Assembly (NCBI GenBank): GCA_019426215.1
Contig: CM033402.1
Location: forward strand, 9,363,246-9,427,245
Length of the DNA: 64,000 bases
From: Buddleja alternifolia
Taxonomy: Eukaryota > Streptophyta > Magnoliopsida > Lamiales > Scrophulariaceae
Reading direction: 5' to 3'
Shown: one piece after another, positions 11,269-22,569 of the stretch
Layout: the number at the start of each line of letters is the position of its first letter
How positions within the stretch are numbered: the first letter of the stretch is position 1
Translations under genes and position numbers: made by a program
The notes under the pieces: model-generated
Seen by the model: only the letters and a program-made list of their open reading frames with translations
Database searches by the model: none
Told to the model about the DNA's origin: nothing

Positions 11269-12348
11269 TGTTACACCCCTAAGAGTTGGGTCCTTGACAC
11301 GGCGGGCCAACGTATCAAGATGGGACGACGGGTGCCGAGAGTAGGCGGCATTGGCTCAGATTCGGGCACAAGTGGGCAAGTTGCGGGCAATAGTGGGCAA
11401 TGACTCGAGACAAAATGGGTTTGGCCGAGGAAGTGCAAGGTTGTGGCAATTTGTGGGCAAGTTGCGGGCAATAGTGGGCAATGACTCGAGACAAAATGGG
11501 TTTGGCCGAGGAAGTGCAAGGTTGTGGCAATTTGTGGGCAATTGTGCGGGAAAACTCGACGGGTGCTTGAGCTGGGCATCCGGCGTGTGGGAGATTCGGA
11601 CAGTGGCCGAGAAAACTAGGCCGGGTGCACACGGCTGGGCGAGTTCAAGGCATGTGGCCGAGAAAGCTAGACAGCGGGTGCACAGTGGGTCGGGATCTAG
11701 GCAGACTGGCCGAGAAAACTCGGCAGAGGACCAGGCTCCGTGCGGGAGGCGCTGGGCTAGCCGGGTGACCCGACGTGCGGACGACGGGTCATGTGCGGGA
11801 CATGTGCGAGGCAGTTGGGCGAAGCCTTGACCAAGGCCAACTGCTGGACAAGTGGACGCATGGAAGCTTATTGCTGGAGTTAGTGGGCGGTTGCAAGCGG
11901 TTTTGGTGGTCAAAACCGCCCGACACTTGGAACTTAGTGATAGGTCGAATCCTAGGAATGGGGGATGTCCATTCCAGGCGCCTGATGCCTTTAAAATCAG
12001 ATTGTATACGCCATTTTGAGGGAGAGAGAGGTGTATACGAGTTAGGGATTCCTTGTATTTATTTGATGAGCAATAAAATATAAGGTTGGGCGTTGGTCGC
12101 CCGTAAATGTGATTGTGCCCTTTAAATTCAGCATGTGTGCGTGAGTATGAAGGTTTATGCTTGTGTGTGCGTGAGTATGAATGCTTAGACTTGCGGGGTG
12201 CTGAGTTTGCTCGTGGGAAAACACCAATCAATTGGGAAACACGAGAGTTGTGTGTGTTGGGAAGGCTGACTGATTTTGGTGGGCAAAATCAGGCCGCACG
12301 GTGTCCTTTGATGCGAGAAATTTAGTCTCGAAAAATGACCCCGTGACA
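11269..12348 (+). mobile_element. GC-rich solo LTR (probable Ty3/gypsy)
   Basis: A 1080-bp GC-rich block stands out sharply from the AT-rich surroundings. It begins TGTTACACCCC and ends ACCCCGTGACA, so it is bounded by TG...CA with short inverted ends (TGTTAC / complement TGTCAC). The flanks CCTAC and CCTTC match at 4 of 5 bases as a possible 5-bp duplication. Near the right end it has AATAAAAT (about 12070), as expected for an LTR polyadenylation region, and simple GTGTGCGTGAGTATGA duplications at about 12125-12185. The long open frames here on both strands (for example 11356-12231 minus) follow from the GC richness and have no recognisable domain. Confidence 0.5.
11372..11535. repeat. 81-bp tandem duplication inside the solo LTR
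   Basis: Two essentially identical 81-bp units begin at GTGGGCAAG (11372 and 11453). The period is a multiple of three, which is why open frames run through it on both strands. Confidence 0.85.
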
Positions 12349-12497
12349 CCTTCCATCATCCCTTCCAGCCCCGACACTCTCCTTCCCCTCTCCTTAGTCC
12401 CACCTCACGTCACAAGCCTTGCTAACCTCTCCTCCCCAACACCATCAGCACTCTCAGGGACAAATTCAAGATTAGCATCTTAGGGGCAAGTTGTCAT

Positions 12498-12640
12498 TAT
12501 TAGTGGAAACTTCGGATAATTTTATAACATGAAATTTAATTATAACATGAAATTTAATAGATTTCAATTTTGATTATAAGTGGAAAACTTCGGATAGTTT
12601 TATAATATGAAATTTAATCGATTTCAAATTTGATAAACAA
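12498..12640. repeat. tandem duplication of about 75 bp
   Basis: The segment TAGTGGAAACTTCGGATAAT...GATTTCAATTTTG is followed at once by a diverged copy (TAAGTGGAAAACTTCGGATA...GATTTCAAATTTG). The first copy also has an internal repeat of ATAACATGAAATTTAAT. Confidence 0.7.
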
Positions 12641-13001
12641 ATTAAGGTGACAAAAAGTGTTAACGTGATCTCAGGGATCATTTCTTAGTTCATGTATATT
12701 TCTCATACTTTGTAACCAAAAAATAAATAAAAAATCTCATATTTAGCCTATTATGTATAGTGTCTATATTCATGGATAGATTCGCAACAATATTTATGAT
12801 TGTGTCTAGTTTCATTATTAGGTACATAATTCTATGTAGATTAATTTATTCTTTGCTTATACAAAGGCTCTCTTTGTACCATCTGTACGCGTGTGTGTAA
12901 TACTTCTCTCTTCATTCTAATGGTCTCGGTCCATAATTCACTATTGGACTCCCTAACAAAGGGGTTATTTACTAAAATACCTCCTCATCCAATAGTATAC
13001 A

Positions 13002-13027
13002 CTACACCGGGACCATTGCCGGTGTAG
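13002..13027. repeat. short perfect hairpin
   Basis: Arms CTACACCGG and CCGGTGTAG (9 bp, perfect) flank an 8-base loop. The left arm is preceded by CA, giving CACTACACCGG, like the end of some CACTA transposons. It may be a pair of abutted CACTA termini. Confidence 0.6.
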
Positions 13028-13326
13028 CATAGAATTTCCTTCTCTCTTATATGTATTCTTTTGCACCTCATTTCTAACAAAAAAACATTTGTAGAATTAA
13101 CTTTCAGTAAATAATTATATTACAATTTTTTCTAGAAGTACTAGAGTAGTGAATAATGTATTCTCATTACATATGATTTACCTATAAACCTTAAAGGAAA
13201 AAGATTTCTCTTATTTAAAATTTTGCACAATTATTCCTAAATTTCAAGTAATTAATCAACCAATTTATAGAGTAAACTTTTTATCAATCTTATTGTTGGT
13301 CATATAATAAAATATATAAGTACATA

Positions 13327-14650
13327 ATCCCCGGCAGTGGCGTCAAAAACTTGACACGAAAAATCTTTACCTGTATTAAACAGCAAGTGGGCTGATCGTA
13401 GGCAGTAATAAAGTGAACTTTAAGTTCGAATTATCGATCCCAGAGACAAGATTATTAAAACTAAAGATTTGAAAGCAAATAAAATTAAATTAAAAGATTG
13501 TAATTAATTAACGGTAAAAAGGTGAAAAAGAGACTTAGCAAATTGCTTGAGATTCTTATGTAAGAAAGCAAATGAGGCACATGCTCCAGCCGAATTACTT
13601 ATTTAGATATACAAATTATTCTTTGAATAATTAGACTCCTTTAATTTTGGTGGAAAAAACCTTAAATAATTACTATCCGATGTCTCAGAAATAATAATCT
13701 TATGATTAATTGATGGTTCCCAAAATGTCTCTATTCGAGAATCTAACCAACAATCATACATTCAAATTCTAGAATTTCCACCGATTAATCATGCTAACTG
13801 CATCCGGGAGTTTTTACCTATGTCTTATTGTTTCTGGATTATGTGATGATTTCTTTGAACTCTAACTTATATTCTCTCGAACTATTAAGCTAGGCAATCT
13901 GACAAACATATGGTTATCAAGTATATGCAAGTAATTAAGCACAACATCAATACACAAAGAACTGTAGAATTAATACGAAAAACAATATCATATATAAAAT
14001 CATAATTTGGCCTTCAGATGGCCCTAGTTTGGTGAAATTAGTTTACAATCGTAATGCAAAAACAATTAAAGACATAGAATTATTCATAGACAAATACACT
14101 AAATCTAAAATTCTCCCTATTATGGATTGATGAATAATCTCGGTGTAGAAACGTCATTCTCCTTGCCTTGGTTCGTCTTCTTCCTCGAAAGTCTCTCAAA
14201 GTGCTGAATTTTCAAACCCTTTTGCTGTTGGAAGAGGTGGTATTTATAAGAGAAGCTCCCCAAGTTTTCTACTTGAAATAGGTATCAAGATTTTCCAAAT
14301 TTTCTCCAGCCGCGTGCAAAGTTCAAACTTGATGTTCCTCACGTTCGTACTTGGTGACATGGCTTAAGTGAGTTGACTGGGCATTGATTGTGCTGAAGTT
14401 CGAACTTTACAAGCCTCACGTTCGAACTTGGTGATGTGGCACGTTCGTACTTCAATTTCTCCAAGTTCGTACTTGGCATGCCGTGTCTTCTGAAATTATA
14501 CGTTTTTCGCCCCTTTTCCTCGATTGTTAAGATTTTCACCCTGTACTCATTTAACACACAAATCAAAGCCACAAATGGTAAAATCATATATATTTGACCC
14601 TAAACCATACGAATATCAACCTCTCAATTATATAAAACTCACAATTATCA
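13327..14650 (-). mobile_element. LTR plus tRNA-Asp-type primer binding site of a Ty3/gypsy element
   Basis: On the minus strand, an LTR-like segment of about 1.3 kb starts TGATAATTGTGAG (14650) and ends TTTCGTGTCA (13352). It is followed by AGTTTT and then TGACGCCACTGCCGGGGA (13345-13328). That matches the 3' end of plant tRNA-Asp (TGGCGCCGTTGCCGGGGA-type primer site) with a few substitutions, the arrangement of large Ty3 elements of the Athila/Tat group. Within the LTR, minus-strand TATAAATACC (about 14242-14252) is a good TATA box. Several AAGTACGAACGTG/AAGTTCGAACTT words form a degenerate repeat at about 14335-14475. The downstream internal region is missing, so this is a truncated element. 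Confidence 0.55.
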
Positions 14651-15130
14651 TTACCTTAATGTGAATTTATAAGAGTGAGGGAATCTAAAATTTTACAATA
14701 TATATGTTTTGCTATCTTTTTAAATTAAAGAAACCTAAAACTTATTAAGCCTATTGGTCATTACTTACACCAAACTTTTAGAATATTATAACAGTATTAA
14801 ATTTGAAAAACTAACATTCATTCCAGAAATTATTTGGATACAATTTAGACCAAGATTTATTATAATGAACTAGGGGTAAAAAAAAAATTAAAATTGAGAG
14901 TTCTATACATCAATTTACTTATATGTGTAACTTCTATTTAAAAATGAAACAACAAAGTGTATTCAGGTGGATTTAACCCTTGGTCTCCACTTACAAAATA
15001 GTAGCCCCAACCACTAGTATACATGTTCACGTTTATATGAATACATGTATAGTATTTAATAGCCAATTGGGAAGTCTTAGGATGGGGGGTGGCAGGGCTC
15101 CTTTGGCTTATGTAAATCCTAAGTAACAGG
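14651..15130. other. no feature seen
   Basis: AT-rich spacer without coding signal or convincing repeat. Confidence 0.4.
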
Positions 15131-15134
15131 AAAA

Positions 15135-15292
15135 AATTATGCTAGACCAAGTTAATGGTCTTAGTCTTTATCTCTCTCTCACATAGTAAATTTTATTGTG
15201 AGCGGCTCCCCCACACACTTATGTGAAAGAGATTGACACATAATACAGATTCAAATCATTGGACTCGATCTGATATAGAATTATCCTACTGA
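15135..15292. repeat. copy of a dispersed foldback repeat (family of three in the window)
   Basis: It contains the words TATCTCTCTCTCACATAG, TTATGTGAAAGAGA and ATTGGACTCGATCTGATATA. Related segments are at about 50515-50700 and about 54535-54645, with the same TATCTCT-CACA-GTG-GACTCGAT-T-G-ATA order or its complement. Probably a small MITE; boundaries are not resolved. Confidence 0.4.
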
Positions 15293-15669
15293 ACACATCC
15301 ACTTATGTCCAAAACTAGCCATTTGCCTGCCCACCTATCCAACCGCAAGTACTCTCTTAGAGAGCCCAACCATTCTCAACCCTTAATTGACACCTAGTCC
15401 CGCCAACATCCCTACGCTGAGCTACCACTAGCCACCGCACCACAAGCATTTCTAATTCCATTATTGTTGTCAAACAACCTAGCACTGACCCCTCTTAGTT
15501 TCCTGCCTACGTCGTACCCATGGTCTAGCCCTCTAAACCAATACCTAGCACCTCCATCTCACCATTCAATCATTTTTATATATAATTGGTAATATCTCTA
15601 TAGGAGATGGGTTACGTGGTGGCCTGGGTGGGGTTATACTATGGCGGAGGTTACATACATGCTAGGATA

Positions 15670-15693
15670 GGGGTAGGGTGGGTTGGGGTTGGG
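15670..15693 (+). other. G-quadruplex-capable G-run motif
   Basis: GGGGTAGGGTGGGTTGGGG followed by TTGGG gives five G-runs of at least three with 1-2-nt loops, a canonical G4 pattern. It lies in a G-rich plus-strand stretch (15600-15870) that directly follows a C-rich stretch (15300-15560). Confidence 0.65.
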
Positions 15694-16774
15694 TGGTGGC
15701 TGGATTGGACTGGATGAGAGGTGGAGGTAGTTGGCCACTAAAGAATAGCACTTAGTTCGGGGCAAATGAGAGTGGTGATGTTAGGATGGAGAAGAGATGG
15801 GGCCCATGGGGGTGGCAATAGGTAGTGACTAGGTGTGCACTGTGGGAAGTAGGCGGCAACACTGAGTGGAATAAGGAAAAAAATTTGAAGGGGTAGACTT
15901 GAGAGGTTTGGAAAGATGAGGAAAGAAAAAAAGAATGACTATTACACTCGTTGCAATTTTTATGGAGGGCAAGTTTATGATTAATGATGAGATATGGTTG
16001 AACATTGAAGTTATGGACTAATATGATGTATAATTTTTATGTGAATGATCACCAATGATCTTTTAAAGATAAGGGACTATCATGAACACATTTGAACTGT
16101 AAAGGACGATAAAGAAATTTATCCTATTTTTTAATGGACTTGTTAGAAATGTGCTAACGTGCATTAATAATTTCATTTCTTGTATTTTTTTCGTTAAGGT
16201 TAATCATGACTAGTAACTATATAATAAATCATGTTGCATAAGTTTATTGTGCAAAATTAATAATAAAACATAGCTTAATATTCGACCTCAAGACTTTTTC
16301 ATTGTAAAATTTTGTTGGGAAATAGCGTAGTTCAAACTTATTTTCACTATTTTGTCGGGAAATATTGTTGGTCAAACTTATTTTCATCAGCCCTTCTATT
16401 CAAACAATCCAATGTGGATTTCTAATTATGCTTGTTACCTACTTATTTTTATAGGTTTTGGTATGTGGACATTTCACAACAAATAAAGTCCTCATAGTGA
16501 TGGAAATAAATAAATAACTAATCAACCTCGAATTACAAAAAGAAAGTTGTCATTTGTTGGACACTTCACAAAGGTTAAAAGGGTAAATGGTGTATTTCTT
16601 TTTTCAAATATGAACTCACATTTAAATCCATTTACAATGCATGGGATATTCAATCTATTTTAATTACAATGCATTAAATTCTTGAAATTTTGTTTATTGG
16701 GAATATGGAGAAGAAATACATGAGAGGGAGAGTGCAGAAACTTGAAAATGAAACAATTAAATGAATTAAACCAA

Positions 16775-18931
16775 GGGAAAAATACACTTTGCACCCTTGT
16801 ACTATCCACTTTGTATCGTTTAGGTCCCTGAATTATCAATTGTACCAAACTAGTCCCTTGTTTTGACGGAAGGTTGGCTGCCGTGAATGATTGATGACGT
16901 GGGGCAGGTTTTGAGGGTTGCAAATGTGTCTGTTGAGTTTCTTTTCCAATTTTACCCTTCGCTGCTTTTTATATAATCGGTCATGTGTGCTCATTTTTTT
17001 TTGCTATTTTCCAACCATTTTGGCTCCATTTCTACTATCTTTTGTGCTAGAATAATACATAAAATTTGTCATTTTTTTTTCTATTTCAGTTTTTTAATTT
17101 AAGATGTCCAGTAGTAGTATAAATTCACATAAGACATGTGTCTCATGTCATCCCTCAAGGTATTATTTGGAAAATTTTACCGTAACAAACAATCAAATGA
17201 TGGTAAAAATTCAAAAGATGTAAAGGTGCTCATAATTGTAACATGTCTTCTCTTTATATATCAATGGGCTATGAGTGGCAAAAGAAGTGGGAAAGGAAAC
17301 TATTTGTACCTAAATTAATTAGTAGTGTGCATGACATGTAATAAACATCTTTGTTTACATTGGTGTAATGGACATTAATAAACCAAGTACTGAAACAGAG
17401 ATAGATCAACGTCATTCTCATTAACCTAATCAATCTCATTAACCAAAATAAATTGTCAAAAAGCAACTGTGACAAATAATCCAAATACAAATGTCAAAGA
17501 TCATTCAAGACCAACTAATGAAATCCAAAAACCATCACAAAAGAAGTGTCTAAACCCAATCATTACAAAAAACAGCACGCTGGAACTCATAAATTCCAGC
17601 AACTATGACAAACTATCCCAAAAGTAACTACAAGTTTAGCATTTTTGGTTAGACAAAAACTACCCGGAAACAACTAACTTACAAATTCTAAGTTACAACT
17701 TTCAAGAAGGATTAGAAGAGTCTCCATCGTCAGTAGTGAAAAACAATTATTCGATGATGAAGCCTGATTGGAGAAGAGAACACCACCAAATCTGCTTTGT
17801 TGCCTCTGTATCTACAAATAAATCAATTAATTAGTCAACATTAGCTAATAATAAATACAAAATAACTCATTATATAATTGTAAATTACCTATATATTTCC
17901 ACCACCAATTGGATTAGCATGAACTTGACTACCATTTTGTGTTGTAGTAGATGGATTGGTGTAAGGTCGCCACTGCATTGAAGACAAAAATAAATTAGTA
18001 CCCTCCTCACTATAACTTAGATGCAGATTGCAAAGTAAAATGTATACAAACTCCAACCATTCTCACTGTGTTGCTACTAGCACCAACACTGGAATTAGGT
18101 GTAGGAATCTGCAACAATACATAAAAATGACTCTAAGCATCAAATTAAGTGATATCCTAAAAATTGTTAGAACTAAAACCTAAACAGAAATGGACTTTAC
18201 CTGAGCTGATGCAGGGGTAAAACCAGTCATAGTTGATATTTCTATTCCATTCCAGTTTCCATAACCACTTAGTGGCCCTCTGGACCTGCCTCTCTCTTTG
18301 ACACTTCTTCTGCCCCTCCCCCTTCTACCTCTTTCACTCCTTCCACCCATACCTGCATCATTTTCATTTCTTGCAGTTGTTCCACCCCTTCATCTTTCAC
18401 TCCTTCCACCCATACCTTCACCACTTTCATTTACTGTATCTATTAAGATTTTAACATTTTAGATTGAAATTTGTACTTAATTTTTTAAAAAACTTAAAGA
18501 ATTCACTTTACCTGTTGAGTTGGACAAAGATGATTGAGTTACTGCAGAAGATTGTGCCACTACAGATGCGTGTGTTGAGCTTGCTTCTGCAACATTTGCA
18601 TTACAATTTGCCTGCAAGTGAATTAACATAATTAGAAACTTCCAATGATGATATGAGAGTGACCTAGGGTTTTCTAAGCCTATTTCTGTACCTTCCGTGA
18701 TTTTCTGAATTTTTACCAATCGCTAACTGTACTTTTACATTTGTTTCAAATAAAATAAACTATTATTTTTACCATTGAGAGGGTATATTTGGTACTTCAT
18801 TTAGTGTCTAACAACGCACTCACGACAGCCAATCTTCCGTCAAAACGAGGGACTAGTTTGGTACAATTGATAGTTCAAGGATCTAAATGATACAAAGTGA
18901 ATAGTATAAGGGTACAAAGTGTATTTTTCCC
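16775..18931. mobile_element. 2.16-kb MULE carrying a spliced gene tail
   Basis: The left end GGGAAAAATACACTTTGCAC and the complement of the right end GGGAAAAATACACTTTGTAC open TIRs of about 110 bp at roughly 90% identity by eye. Shared blocks include CACTTTGTATC, ATCAATTGTACCAAACTAGT and TTTTGACGGAAG. The flanks TTAAACCAA and TTAAATGAA match at 7 of 9 bases. On the minus strand it carries four small exons with consensus splice sites (17889-18611). It is either a deletion derivative keeping the end of its transposase gene or a Pack-MULE holding a host gene fragment. Confidence 0.75.
17889..18611 (-). pseudogene. 3' end of a multi-exon gene inside the MULE (transposase tail or captured gene)
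   Basis: Four minus-strand segments join in one frame with GT-AG borders: 18611-18512 (100 nt), 18352-18201 (152 nt), 18108-18058 (51 nt) and 17972-17889 (84 nt, ending TAG). The 387 nt give 128 codons plus stop. The first exon is Ser/Thr/Gln/Ala-rich. The second starts GMGGRSERGRRGRGRRSVKE, a basic Arg/Gly tract. The last ends WRPYTNPSTTTQNG ... GGGNI. Arg/Gly-rich tails like this occur at the C-terminus of some plant MULE transposases, but no DDE, zinc-finger or SWIM motif remains in this element to prove it. No start codon or upstream exons are visible. A tandem repeat of about 60 bp (18335-18430) duplicates the start of the second exon. Confidence 0.42.
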
Positions 18932-19029
18932 TTAAATGAAAAACCTATAGACTTTAACGTCAAATTGCAATTTAATCCTAAACCCACATAACCAACTAAA
19001 ATCTTAAAAAATTCTAAATTATAAAAACA

Positions 19030-19740
19030 CTCCCAACATCCTAGTTGGAAACACTCTGCTCCACAAGCGACTCAAGAGCATTTGGTGCAAAGGAGCAGGT
19101 TGGAGCATCGTCTCATTGTTGTTCCAAAATCGTATGAGAGGTTGGTTGAACCATTAATAGATTGTACGAAAACATGCATGAAGAAAGCTTGTCATAACAT
19201 CCTAAAAATAAGCATCAGCCCAATCGATACTTGTCACCCAAAGTAGCTTTGAAGAGCTAATGTACATTCGGCATGCAATGGTAACCTTAAGAACTGTAGA
19301 AGTCTATAATCGAAAAAATTCTTTGAAACCTTCATGAAACCAGAGACGCGACAGCTAACAAGATCTTCCCTATCATATCATTTTTGGAAAATTCATGATA
19401 GTGCAATATCATGATGGTGGTAACCCCGGATACAAAACAGTTTCCCACCACATTTCTCATCCATTACCATTCGTACCCGCATGAACGCGGTATATCTGAA
19501 TCGTCAACCTATAACATATAAGATAACACACACCACAAATTGTTCGAGCATATTTTGGGCAATGGTGGCGTCATTTCTTGTTTTCATCATGTACAACAGA
19601 GCAAAAAAAGCCGATGTAGACCCTAAAGTAGCCCAAATTCATGTCATGAGGACAAGGTTTCCCCATTCTCTCAAAAAATTTGTGAAGTCACTCATTATGT
19701 TTGTGAAAGTCGTGAGAAACGAGTTGGGTAATGATGTAGT
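19030..19740. other. no gene supported
   Basis: Slightly less AT-rich than the surroundings. An 89-codon open frame (19481-19750, plus) has no recognisable domain and runs into retrotransposon-derived sequence at its end. I do not call it a gene. Confidence 0.4.
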
Positions 19741-20345
19741 ATTCTCATGACTCAAAACTTCACTTTTCATTAAATCATACATTAGCATAAATCCATGCAT
19801 TTTGATGCGTAGAATTTTAAGATCGCACATCATCTCAATCGTTAGGGCACCAAATATTTTTCCTTAGCCCAAATAAAGTGGCTAAACCAATTACCCCAAT
19901 TCCTAAGGACCAAAGTGCAAATAAACTTGATTTTTATGTCTTAAGTCAGCCAGGGATACTTCTAGAGGCTTAGGGGTCGAATTAGAGAAGAAATACAGGT
20001 AAAAATCACTTCAAAACCCTTTTTTCTCCTTCAAAACAGAGTCTGTCTAGCAGTTTCTGTGCAACCACGATTTTGGCTATCAAAACAGGTCCAAATCCGG
20101 ATATTTTTAGCTCAAAATCTTCCTAAGACATCAAGGAATAATTATATGGAAAGCCAAATTTTCATAGATATTACCAAAAATTTCAGAATCCCTCAAACAG
20201 TGCGCTTCAGTCCTAGAACCGAAATTCTGTCCTCTGTTTTGGAGTTGTGTCGTTTTAGTGTTCTTCTTAGACATCCACTAAGGTAAAGTACTCTAAATTT
20301 TTTTTAGTATGCATATATCCATGTTATGAACTTTGTCTCAAAATT

Positions 20346-20660
20346 AAAGCAGAACATCAGGCACCCGTAGGTAAGTTGCATCCATTACCTATTCCGGTTT
20401 GGAAGTGGGAGCGTATTACTATGAATTTTCTTTATGGTTTCCCAATGACGCGGAGAAAGAATGATGCCATTTGGGTGATTATTGATCGGCTTACAAAATT
20501 GGCTCACTTTTTACCCTTCAAGTGGGGTTCTACTCTGGAACATCTTGCGAAAAAGTATGTGGATGAAATTGTGAGATTACATGGTGTGCCTTTATCTATT
20601 GTGTCGGATCGTGATCCTCGTTTTACATCAAGATTTTGGGGTAGCTTACAACGGAAAAGA
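20346..20660 (+). pseudogene. Ty3/gypsy integrase core fragment
   Basis: The plus-strand translation runs HPLPIPVWKWERITMNFLYG, then IDRLTKLAHFLP, then HGVPLSIVSDRDPRFTSRFW. This is the canonical start of the Ty3/gypsy integrase catalytic core, including the Asp in VSDRDPRF. Upstream zinc-binding and RT/RNase H regions are missing. The frame leaves the homology after FWGSLQ, at a junction with gag sequence. It is a fragment only and cannot be functional. Confidence 0.82.
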
Positions 20661-20729
20661 AGAAGTGCACCAGATTTGAATTCGGACTTCGTTGTACTAT
20701 CCGAAATTGTATCACGCAAACTGATTTAG

Positions 20730-21669
20730 AGTCTTATAGCAAGCTAAAAGCAGCGGCGATTCGTTCGGAGAAATTAGACTCAGAGTCCAGAAACTTTCAA
20801 CTTAATAAGAAGAGGAAAAACGAGCAAACAGGTGGATTCAGAGAAAGAAAAGAATTTACTTCGTCTTCACAGAGAAACTTCCCGAGTAGCTCTAAAGGTA
20901 ACAATTTTAGGAGCACAACATCAAATACTATGAGTGTTGGTTCATCAGCATCCACTACCACGTGTTCACATTGTGGGAGGAATCATCGTGGAGAATGTAG
21001 GCTACTTACAGGAAAGTGTTTTAAATGTGGGGAGCCTGGTCATATAGCAAGGAATTGTTCAATGCCACGTGAGGAAACCACCATTGAGCAGAGCAGATTT
21101 CGTGGGTTTAGTCCTAGTCGAGGTAGGGGTCGAGGAAGATTCGGTACAGGTAGAAGAACTGGTACAGAAGGCAGCCAAGCAAGCATGGAACAATCTGAAG
21201 CTCGAGTTTTTGCTATGACACAAGAAGAAGCCAAAGCCACACCTACCGTAATTACTGGTAACATCTTTATTTTTGGTAAAAATGCCCATGTTTTGTTTGA
21301 TCCTAGAGCAACACATTCATTTATATCACAATCATTTGCATCATATTTGGGTAAGCCAGAGTCTTTGGGTTATGATTTACTTGTTCGAACCCTAGTCGGC
21401 AGTGTGATTGTTGTCAATACTATGTATCGTGGGTGTATATTGTTGATTGAGGGAATTGAATTACATGCTACAATGCTTGTTATGCCATTAAAGGACTTTG
21501 ATGTGATTTTGGGTATGGAATGGCTAATTGAACACCATGCTAAACTAGATTGTTGCACCAAGGAAATCGTGTTACAACCTTCTCATCATACATGTATAGT
21601 ATTTAAAGGGGAGAAAGAGATTCTGCATGTTTGTACAATATCTGCATCAAAATGCATGGATTTATGCTA
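20730..21669 (+). pseudogene. Ty3/gypsy gag C-terminus and retropepsin fragment
   Basis: After a Lys/Arg/Ser-rich stretch the frame holds a zinc knuckle (CFKCGEPGHIARNC, C-X2-C-X4-H-X4-C, about 21019-21060), preceded by a partial one (CSHCGRNHRGEC). A Gly/Arg-rich linker follows, then an aspartic protease-like domain (VLFDPRATHSFIS ... VILGMEWLIEHHA). The protease active site is normally D-S/T-G-A. Here it reads D-P-R-A, so the catalytic motif is damaged. The frame ends in TAA inside inverted LTR sequence (about 21650), so the rest of pol is absent. Confidence 0.82.
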
Positions 21670-21734
21670 ATGTATGATTTAAGGAAAACTGAAAAAGTGA
21701 AGTTTTGGGTCATGACAATCCTCACCCCTTTTTT

Positions 21735-21962
21735 TTAAATTTCGTCCCCGAAATTTGTACCTGTGTCGCTAAATAACCATGGATAATGTTCTCTCATGTA
21801 TTGTTCTGTCTCCCAAGTTGCTTCTTGTCTTAAATGTATGCTATGATCATCTATGGTTTTTGTGTGTAAGGGTGTTACAAGTATTGTTAAGTTTTTCCCT
21901 ATCATAACTTTCAGAATGAGAATCAAAAAATGACTTGCAGAACGGGACGGAAGTGGATTCAT
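21735..21962 (-). pseudogene. C-terminal end of Ty3/gypsy pol
   Basis: The minus-strand translation includes RQEATWETEQYMREHYPWLF and then GTNFGDEI. This is the usual C-terminal chromovirus/gypsy ending (R-Q-E-A-T-W-E ... M-R-E-Y-P-L-F ... G-T-N-F-G-D-E). Next on the minus strand come a purine-rich tract (AAAAAAAAGGGGTGAGGA) as polypurine tract and then the LTR start TGTCATGACCCAAAAC at about 21718. It is in opposite orientation to the integrase and gag pieces to its left. Confidence 0.75.
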
Positions 21963-22569
21963 GCTATTTGATGCAGGTTATTTAACAAATATGACATGTT
22001 CTTCAATTACAAAAGTGTAAATGATGTTATATATGCTAAATCTAGTCATACAAAAAGCTTTTGTCTAGTAGTTCTTGGAATGTGTCTAATCACTTAAAAC
22101 AAATCTATAAGTTGTTTGATCAATAAATTAGAACTTAGAAAAGGAACATTAGGTGGAGCTCTTAGGATTGAGCTTCATTCCAAACAGTGTAAAAGTAAAA
22201 AGGACTTGATAATCGCGGGCGTAAAACATAAGTTTTCCTTCATATAAATAAGTAAACATCAATTTAAGACCTTTTTAAATGGATTAAGTCCAATTTTATA
22301 ATTCATATTAGAAACATCATTCCTGCTAATGTGATTAATGTGTATGATGAGAAAAAAATTACTTGTATGATACTGTTTTTGTTTCCAAATCTCATCTTCA
22401 CATGTTGAAAATGAGTTTTAAAATTTGTATTATTTTTGTGTGAAAAATGAAAATGAGCTTGGAAATGCATCTTCCATGCCTTTTCGATTTTTAGGTTTAC
22501 CTCCTTTTTTTTAGCTCTTGATTTTCTAGAAAAACCAAAAACTACGGGAGTGGTGAGTAGCCCTACATT

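Larger units (their letters stand above)
19745..21962. mobile_element. scrambled Ty3/gypsy retrotransposon fragments
   Basis: Pieces of one or more Ty3/gypsy elements lie in an order that cannot be an intact element. From the left: LTR-like sequence (about 19745-20340, plus); an integrase core fragment (about 20350-20655, plus); gag zinc knuckle and protease (about 20730-21650, plus); LTR start (21718-21650, minus); and the C-terminal end of pol (21962-21735, minus). The segments 19745-19807 and 21650-21718 are inverted copies of the same LTR end (TCATGACNCAAAACTTCACT ... ATGCATTTTGATG). The block therefore arose by insertion of one element into or beside another in opposite orientation, followed by deletion. 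Confidence 0.72.

Noticed and set aside
11351..12231. Overlapping long open frames on both strands in the GC-rich block
   Set aside because: High GC lowers stop frequency and an 81-bp repeat preserves frames. No motif is present, and the block is better explained as a solo LTR.
19481..19750. 89-codon frame as a host gene
   Set aside because: No domain, no splice context, and its end overlaps the gypsy LTR-like sequence.
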